Source: Diadophis punctatus similis
Lineage: Eukaryota; Chordata; Lepidosauria; Squamata; Dipsadidae
Direction of reading: 5' to 3'
Assembly: GCA_023053685.1 (NCBI GenBank)
Contig: JALIGW010000002.1
Location: 172,227,430-172,291,429, forward strand
Length of the DNA stretch: 64,000 nt
The notes under the pieces: model-generated
Database searches by the model: none
What the model was told of the DNA's origin: nothing
The model's input: only the letters and a program-made list of their open reading frames with translations
Shown: in pieces, positions 57,236-64,000 of the stretch
Position numbering within the stretch: position 1 is the stretch's first letter
How the letters are laid out: each line of letters starts with the position of its first letter
Translations under genes and position numbers: made by a program

Positions 57236-57720
57236 AATATTGCTTTTAGTTGTGGACAGCACATTTTAACAGGGACACTGCAAAACTGAAGCATGTTCAA
57301 AGAGCAATTTGCAGAATAGAACAGAAATTAAGGACTCTTTACCACAGTAACTATAAGAGGGATTTACAGTAGGTGTCCTAGTGCAGGGGTAGGCAAAGTT
57401 GGCTCTTCTATGACTCGTGGACTTCAACTCCCAGAATTCCTAAGCTAGCATGATTGGCTCAGAAATTCTGGGAGTTGAAGTCCACGAGTCATAGAAGAGC
57501 CAACTTTGCCTACCTCTGTCCTAGTGGAACATCACTTAAGTATGAGCCAGCAGTGTGCTGCAGTTGCCAAAAAAAGCCAGTGCAATCCTAGGTTGCATCA
57601 ACAGAGGGATAGTATCATGTGAAGTGGGAGATTGGGAGAGTAAGCTACTTTCAGATTTGCAAAATTCTGTTAATGTAACCTTACAATAAAGTAGAACTAG
57701 TACTTCTGGGTGTGCTTCTT
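57236..57720 (+). mobile_element. CR1 fragment interrupted by a hAT MITE
   Basis: Right part translates like CR1 (ATGAGCCAGCAGTGTGCTGC, AAAAAAGCCAGTGCAATCC, GGTTGCATCAACAGAGGG). Left part (GACACTGCAAAACTGAAGC, GTTCAAAGAGCAATTTGC) fits the preceding CR1 segment. The break is at 57384-57518. Confidence 0.65.
57384..57518. mobile_element. Palindromic hAT MITE, 135 bp
   Basis: Termini CAGGGGTAGGCAAAGTTGGC and GCCAACTTTGCCTACCTCTG, exact 8-bp duplication TCCTAGTG (57376-57383, 57519-57526). Almost a perfect palindrome with GACTTCAACTCCCAGAATTC in the arms, the core also found four times at 29480-30100. Confidence 0.95.
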
Positions 57721-57746
57721 GTCTGGATTACCTCACAAGACTGTCA

Positions 57747-57976
57747 TAGCAATAGCAATAGCACTTAGACTTATATACCGCTTCATAGTGCTTTACAGCC
57801 CTTTCTAAGCGGTTTACAGAGTTCAGCATATTGCCCCCAACAATCTGGGTCCTCATTTTACCGACCTCAGAAGGATGGAAGGCTGAGTCAACCTTGAGCC
57901 GGTGAGATTTGAACAGCTGAACTGCTGAACTAGTAGGTTGCAGTGCTGCTTTTAACCACTGTGCCACCTCGGCTCC
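57747..57976 (-). mobile_element. Sauria-type SINE, minus strand
   Basis: Starts AGCAATAGCAATAGCACTTA and ends CTGTGCCACCTCGGCTCC. Very similar to 51712-51931, including GATTTGAACAGCTGAACTGC. Confidence 0.93.
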
Positions 57977-58092
57977 TTCTTTTTCTTTCTACAAGACTTC
58001 ATCTGTCTTGTAAGACTGCAAGTACATTTCTCTCCCATCGTCTTTACAGCCCAAGAAATGAGGAATGTCCCTTCTGAGACATTTGCTACCCC

Positions 58093-58459
58093 CAGGGGTG
58101 GGTTCCACTTACCTTCGCCACCGGTTCGCATTGTGACGTTTCACGCGTCCCCTCGTGCAATTCTTTTTCTGCGCATGCTCAGTAGCTATAATCAGCCTGA
58201 AACACAGCTGAGGAGCTGATCAGCTGTGCTTCGGGCGAAGGAATAAAGGTAAGTATAAACCCGGGGGCGGGCGGGAGGGGACTTTTTCAAGCAGCAGTAG
58301 AGGAAAAAACTTCCAAACAGTAAAAAAATCCCCCCAAAAAGATGGCGGCGCCCACGGACCGGCACCGACCGAACCAGATCCGTGATGCCATTGTGACATC
58401 ACCAGCAGGTCACTACCTGTTCGGGCAATCCGGTCCGAACTGGGAGGAACCCACCCCTG
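58093..58459. mobile_element. hAT element (GGGTTCCT family), 367 bp
   Basis: Termini CAGGGGTGGGTTCCACTTAC and GGGAGGAACCCACCCCTG, duplication GCTACCCC/GCTACACC (7 of 8; 58085-58092, 58460-58467). The interior has CTGCGCATGCTCAGTAGC and AAAGATGGCGGCGCCC. Confidence 0.9.
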
Positions 58460-58588
58460 GCTACACCCCTATTCCTTCTGTGGGCTAAGCTGCCATTTTA
58501 TCTGACTGTTGCCCTGGCTGTGACTCTTCCGCCTATCTCCCAAAGTCATTCCCACATACTGTACTATTACACACACACACACATCATA

Positions 58589-58962
58589 CAGATTGTCCTT
58601 GACTTACATTTATTTAGTGACCATTCAAAGTTACAAAAGATATTTCAAAAAGTGACTTAAGACTATTTTTCACGCTTATGATTGTTGCAGCATCCCCATA
58701 GACATGTGACCAAAATCCAGTCACTTGGCAACTGACTCATATTTATGACAGTCCCAGGGTCTTGTGATCATATTTTGCAAACTTCTTATAAGCAAAGTCA
58801 ATGGGGAAGCCAGATTCACTTAACAACCGTGGTACTAACTGAACAACTGCAGTGATTCTCTTAACAACTGTGACAAGAAAGGTCGTTAAAAGGGGCAAAA
58901 TTCATTTCACTTAACAACAGAAAATTTGGATTCAGTTGTGGTCATAAATTGAGGACTACTTG
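58589..58962. mobile_element. Tigger-like MITE, near full length
   Basis: Starts TA|CAGATTGTCCTTGACTTA and ends ATAAATTGAGGACTACTTG. Same family and orientation as 5163-5542. Confidence 0.75.
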
Positions 58963-58965
58963 AAC

Positions 58966-59857
58966 TGCGCTGATAAGACCACACTTGGACTACTGAGTCC
59001 AGTTTTAGTTACCATGATACAACAAAAGATGTTGAGATGCTAGAAAGAGTGCAGAGAAGAGCAATAGAAATAATTAGGAGACTGGAAGCTAAGCCATATG
59101 ACGAATATTTGCAGAAACTGGAAATATCTAGTCTAATGAAAAAGAAGTGATTGATAGCAATCTTCCAATATTTGAGGGCTGTCACAGAGAGAAGAGGGGT
59201 TAACCTATTCTCCAAAGCACCTGAGGGTAAGACAAGAAGTAACAGATGAAAGCTTAACAAATAGAGATCCAACCTAGAATTAAGGAGAAATTTCCTATCA
59301 ATAAGAACAATTAATCAGTAGAATAGTTTGGGGATGCTCCAACACTGGAAGATTTTAAGAAGAGCTTGGACAGCCATTTGTCTGGAATGGTATAGGGCCG
59401 TGATGGCGAACCTATGGCACGGGTGCCACAAGTGGCACGCGGAGCCATATCGGTGGGCACGCGAGCTCAGGTCCAGCGTGCATGTGTGCACTAGCCGCTG
59501 ATTTTCGGGCCTTCTGGGCCCACTGGGAGTCGGGAAACAGGCTGTTTCCAGCCTCCAGAGGGGGTGGGGAAGGCCGTTTTCGCCCTCCCCAGGCTCCTAG
59601 AAAGGCTCTGGAGCCTGGGGAGAGCGAAAAATGGGCGTTCCATTGCATGCTGGGAGCAGGGGGGTCATGCGTGCATGTGCGGGGGTGCATGGAATTATGA
59701 GTGTGGGCACGCACACACGTGATCCCCCGCATTCCCTCCCCCTTTTGGCACGCGAACCAAAAAAGGTTCGCCATCACTGGTATAGGGGTCTCCTGCTTGA
59801 GCAGGGGATTGGACTAGAAGACCTCCAAGGTTATTATGTTATTCTATACTCTGTATT
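58966..59857 (+). mobile_element. CR1 LINE 3' region, split by a hAT insertion
   Basis: ACTACTGAGTCCAGTTTTAG, GAGATGCTAGAAAGAGTGCAG and later GGGATTGGACTAGAAGACCT mark the CR1 C-terminal and 3' UTR. The insertion at 59398-59779 splits the 3' UTR. It contains stops and is dead. Confidence 0.85.
59398..59779. mobile_element. hAT element (GATGGCGAACC family), 382 bp, in CR1
   Basis: Termini CCGTGATGGCGAACC and GGTTCGCCATCACTG, exact 8-bp duplication GTATAGGG (59390-59397, 59780-59787). GCACGGGTGCCACAAGTGGC at the left; GC-rich interior. Confidence 0.94.
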
Positions 59858-60219
59858 CCTCCTGTCCCTGAGTTGGCTGAAAAGTACATTGATATAAATT
59901 GTGCTGTCACTGAGGCCTCTGCTTTAACGGGCCTCAGCAATGATGCTGATAAGTGGTGTTGCCTGTACTAACTAACTAATTAATGTGTGACAGTTCCAGG
60001 CCAATGATGGCAATGTAAACCAAGGCTTGGGAATGGAAAAGGGATGAGTAAATTATTACGGGGGAGGAGGTTCAGAGAAAAAAAAATTACTCAGGTCTGG
60101 GAAAAAATTATAGCACTAGAAAGACACTCAAAGAAACTTGACTTTGTTTTGGGTTCAGATGGAGGGGAGAGAAACTGTCAGTCGCTTTAAAACTGACAGG
60201 TTTCCAAGGTTCTGTTATT

Positions 60220-60560
60220 ATTGTCATGGCAAGCTCAGACTCAGATGAGGAGATTGACAACGGAGCAGCCTGCTCTAGAGTTACCAGATGAACCGCCGCC
60301 TGAGGACTTGGAGGCAGTTGAGGTGGGGCCATCCAGTAATCAACAGGAGTAGCTACTTTCAGTCTTCGAAGAGGAGTCTGAGCTGCAGCCTCCACCCAGC
60401 AAAAGGGCTCGCCAGGTAGAGAAGAGAGCAGGGCAAAGGTGTTCTGCAAGGTTCCTCACGAGGAGCCGTGCCCTCCTTTAATAAGCAACACCAGCACTGG
60501 CTCTAGTTAAGTAGAGCAGCAAAAATGAGGAGGAGGAGCAAAATTGTAGCATCAAAGACA
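60220..60560 (+). mobile_element. Possible LTR remnant
   Basis: Begins TGTCATGGCAAGCTCAGACT with GACTCAGATGAGGAG, echoing the 5' part of the minus-strand LTR at 26828-27299 (CAGATTCAGATGAGGAGG). Right boundary and target duplication not found. No coding frame. Confidence 0.35.
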
Positions 60561-60814
60561 TACAGAGCCAGGCACTGCCTGCAGAACAGATCATGAGTTT
60601 GCTCAACTGCAAGCTCCAAGTTAAGCTAAAGAAGAAAGGGACCCAGTTTCCATGCCATGACCTTGAACATCTACTCCCATTTTCAAGGAGAACATCAGAA
60701 ATTGCTTTGAAATCCTGAATATCATTGGTAGGGAATCAGTGGAATTATGGAACAAATTTGAAGAAACCATGAAGGATGAATGAATGTGAAAAGAGACTGT
60801 CAAAAATGACAAAC

Positions 60815-61060
60815 TTTTCTTTGGGGTTTCTCAATGTTCAATACTCTTCCGGCTCCTATTTAACATTTAGTAACATCAGTGTGCTGATGATACTCAGATA
60901 CTCTGCTCCGTGCTGACCAAGTGATGCCTCCAAAGGCTGTGGAAGTCTGGATGGAGGAGAATAGGCTTCAACCTAACAAGACTGAGTCGTTGTGTGTGGG
61001 AGAACTTCCTGATACTGGGAATTTGCCATCTTTAGTTCTGGATGGGGTTGCACTGCTATG
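60815..61060 (+). pseudogene. L2/CR1-group LINE reverse-transcriptase fragment
   Basis: Degraded reading GV-Q--IL--LLFNI (TTTGGGGTTTCTCAATGTTC), then GCTGATGATACTCAGATACT (ADDTQ, the catalytic block) and CTTCAACCTAACAAGACTGA (LQPNKTE). Frames are broken. Confidence 0.6.
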
Positions 61061-61079
61061 ACGAGAACAGCGTTTGCAC

Positions 61080-61312
61080 AGCCATATTTTATTTTATTTA
61101 TTTATTTCTATCCTACCTTCGTTAGTTTTACAAGTAACTCAGGGCAGCAAACAGACCTTCTTCCTCCTATTTTCCCTACAACACAAATCATGTGAGGTGA
61201 GTTGGACTCTGAGAGAATGGCTGGCACAAAGTCACTCAGTTGGTTTTCATGGCTAAGGTGGGATTTGTACTCATGATCTCCCGTTTGTCTTATGCTGTTG
61301 CCCATTGTACCC
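61080..61312 (+). mobile_element. SINE-like repeat
   Basis: TTTATTTATTTATTTCTATCC leader, CATGTGAGGTGAGTTGGAC, AGTCACTCAGTTGGTTTTCA and GGGATTTGTACTCATGATC. Related to the repeats at 24575 and 27345. Confidence 0.5.
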
Positions 61313-63860
61313 CTTCCTGACCAAATGGGAAATCAATTGAAAAAAACACCCAGAGTCACCTTGCAGGGGAGATCGGTGGCATTTAATCAATAAGATAAAT
61401 TGAAATACTTCATTGTATGAGGAACATGCCAAATTTGGTCCAGAAACAGGTTCCCAAAGATATATTGATGGTTATTCCTATTTTTTAAAATAGTTAGAAA
61501 AACAAATCTAATTGTGAAGTACAAGCAATTTCTCTAGTTATCTTCTGTAAATGAATATTTTAGTATGGATTGGGGCTACTCTGGGAACCATTTTGCCCAA
61601 GCCATAATTGGGCTTCACACTAGAGCTTGATAGTAAATCACTGCTCTCCAGACACTTAATCCAAGCTGGGCTTGACTTGGCAGAAAATTCAGACATGACC
61701 AACCAGACTAGAATCTTTATTGGAAACAAAACTAAAGCCCTAAATGCAACAGTTGATTGTCTACTATGAAGTACAAAGACTGAGACAGCATTACATAATG
61801 GTTCTTCCTACCCTGGGAACCTCTGGGTGTTACTTTGCCAGTTTCAATTTATATAGCAACCCCCCCACCCCTTCCAATGCCATTGTATCCATTTGTAAGA
61901 ATTCCTCCTCCTCCTACTACTACTACTACTACTAACTTAAAATACAATCACTTGCCCAAACTGCTTGCCGATTCTAGCTTAACTTATGTTCTGTGATATT
62001 TCTTTTAAATTTTTTTTTACCATCTTTCCCCGCAATGCACTTCTGGAGGTTGTAATTTTGAAGTGGAAAATGAGTACAAGGATTGGCTTCTAAAATCTTT
62101 TCTCTTATAAAGTTTTTCACGAAAAGCTCTTCCCTCTTTGCTGCTTCTTTTTATCATTGCTAGAGGTATCATATGCAAGCAATAGTTTAATGCTCTTCAT
62201 CTCCCTTCTCATTTGACTATAAAGAGCCCTATCCAGACTAAGCTGGATAACTATTAATTGTAAAACTAAGAGGAGGTGAAGAAATAGGGACATTGTTTAT
62301 ACTTGTTGTGATAAGGGTGGGAAGTTGCTTTCGTAGTTTTTTCCCCCTTCTTTTTTTCCTCTTTCTATTTTGCTTTCTTTTTTTGCTTTCTTGAGCTTTT
62401 TATTCCATTTTTCTTATTTTTAGTTTGCACTTTCTTTTATTATTACACTTAAGGCTGTTCATAAACATTTATTTAAAAAAGAGCAGGGAATGAAATAATC
62501 TGGGGAACTGGGTTAATAAACTAAACTAGGTTTTTCAAGTGGGACAGACTTGCTTATCAGAGAAATATAAAAAAAATACGGAGTTTGGCACTAAAGCTAC
62601 AATGTAGTTCATAATTAGATGGTATTGGCACCCAACCAAAGTTGCATCTTATCATGAAACAAGAGCTATTCAGCTCTTTACCACACCCTGCACTGATCTC
62701 CATGAACAGAAATATCAGAAACATTCTTCCAAGGAATTTGTGTTTTCTGGAAAAGAAGGGAATAGTTACTTCTTACTTACTTACTTCCCTTCTTCTGGAA
62801 AGAAGGAATACTTAATTCTAGCTCGCTAGTCGGAATTTTCAAGACCGTCTCACAATTCAGCTATTTGAGCACCCTTTGTGTCTGTATCTTCCATATGCAC
62901 TCAAAGATTCTGCTGAACGATTGAAGGTTTTTTTGAACCTTAAATCAATTTTCTCGGGCTCTGGTTAAGTAATAAATCTTGAAAGCCTGAGGAACCGTTG
63001 CTCCAGAGAAAGTTAATTTCTTGAGCAGAAACATAGCCAACTTTTGACCGGGTTGGTGGATTTGCCTGCAGGTTTGCGGTTGCAGGTCTATGACCACGTT
63101 AGTGCAGTTGAATACAATCCTAAGCATGTCTTCTCTGGTTATTCAGCAGCTGCTGATCCTGGAACGGGACCAGCAGATTTTAGAGTGGGTTGGCTGTCAT
63201 TCCTTTAATGCCTGGGTGTGCATGCTGGCAAAGCTTCACAGAAGGTGTGTATCTGCTTCAGCCTTCCCCGTTGTGCCACCTAGCTCCGTTCCAAAGCTGC
63301 TCGTCTGGAAAACTGCAGTGTGTAGGAAGACGGGTCTAGAGACGGAAAGAAATGTCTTGGTTTCAAAATGAATGGCAAAATATCTCACAAAAATAAAGAA
63401 GAAAATGGCAGTACTAATAATGAAACTGCTCATCTTTTTCAAGTGTGGTCATTTTTCCTGATTCTTTATGCCCCATCTTTGAGCAAAGCACAGACTAGAG
63501 GACACTACTCAAAGGAATTCAGAAAATTTAGCTGTTGTTCGGGTCAAAGCTAATGAGGATTGCTTAGCAAATTGCTCCAAGACGTATCAATAAAAAGAAT
63601 CAAATATCACATGTTTGTCTGCAAGTATGAACAGCCAAACCCTTACCTGCATTCCAATTTAGAACTGCTGAAGTGGCGTGTAGAGTGCTGCTACAATAAT
63701 TATAGTTTATAACTCTTCTGAATATTAATCTGCTTCTTGGATTTCATCACTTGAAAGTTTTGAAACCTGTATTTTTCCCAAGGTGTTTGAAAACAATACA
63801 CCTCTCCTAAATGCACTAGAACTTTATCTTTATTCTTAAAAAAAATATTTTTTTTTTTAA
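61313..63860. other. Intergenic, AT-rich
   Basis: (CTC)/(CTA)n at 61904-61935, a pyrimidine-rich tract at 62325-62450, CTTA repeats at 62767-62786. Open frames around 63090-63553 have no recognised domain. No SMAD5 coding exon is seen. Confidence 0.5.
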
Positions 63861-63861
63861 A

Positions 63862-63966
63862 AAGAGATTGGATAGCCACCTTTCATGGATGATTTAATTG
63901 CAGGGAGTTAGGTTGGGTGATCCATGTGCCCTCAACTCACCATTTCTGTGATTTTATGATTCTTCC
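63862..63966 (+). mobile_element. CR1 3' end
   Basis: GAGATTGGATAGCCACCTTTC, AGGTTGGGTGATCCATGTG and ending GTGATTTTATGATTCTTCC, the ATTCTATGATTCT-type CR1 terminus, diverged. Confidence 0.65.
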
Positions 63967-64000
63967 TTGGAATGTTGTACTTATCATTTATTAATGTATT

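Noticed and set aside
63090..63553. 93- and 61-codon frames near the right edge as SMAD5 or another gene
   Set aside because: No similarity to SMAD MH1/MH2 motifs or any family I recognise; no convincing splice context.

Overview
This is vertebrate genomic DNA, most likely from a squamate reptile and probably a snake. The evidence is intron/exon structure with GT-AG splice sites, tRNA-derived SINEs of Sauria type whose 3' end reads into (CTATTG)n, CR1/L2 and L1 LINE remnants, a CR1 tail running into an (ATTCT)n microsatellite, many short hAT elements with exact 8-bp target duplications, and SPIN-type hAT copies. Species is not determined.

Left third (1-20.5 kb): the only protein-coding host gene I can support is TGFBI (TGF-beta-induced protein / keratoepithelin / BIGH3), plus strand. 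The window opens in the intron before the exon matching human exon 8 and carries ten coding exons, matching human exons 8-17, through the stop codon at 19536-19538. They encode the second half of FAS1 domain 2, FAS1 domains 3 and 4, an RGD motif and a C-terminal tail ending in RMKH. All exon phases join without a break. Introns hold at least seven hAT elements, Tigger-like MITEs, a 5'-truncated L1, CR1/L2 tails, a Sauria SINE and palindromic repeats.

Middle and right (20.5-64 kb): no host gene is visible. In human the next coding gene downstream of TGFBI is SMAD5, and no SMAD5 coding exon appears here. The interval holds solo LTRs, Sauria SINEs, a 1.6-kb TIR element packed with palindromes including a GC-rich hairpin with 177-bp arms, a Penelope-like reverse-transcriptase remnant, a SPIN element containing a second hAT, a 1.44-kb L1 ORF2 3' fragment with a 19-bp target duplication, a 1.55-kb hAT derivative carrying an exon-like segment, CR1/L2 fragments and microsatellites.

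The most interesting signals are: (1) two hAT families with different termini sharing one internal palindrome; (2) the same families carrying NRF1-like and YY1-like motifs; (3) small inverted-repeat units with hammerhead-like cores, one flanked by a 13-bp duplication; (4) a possible captured exon inside a hAT derivative; (5) TGFBI residues at human corneal-dystrophy positions that differ from human (Leu at 555, Tyr at 626). Repeat family names rest on recognition by eye, not on a database search.
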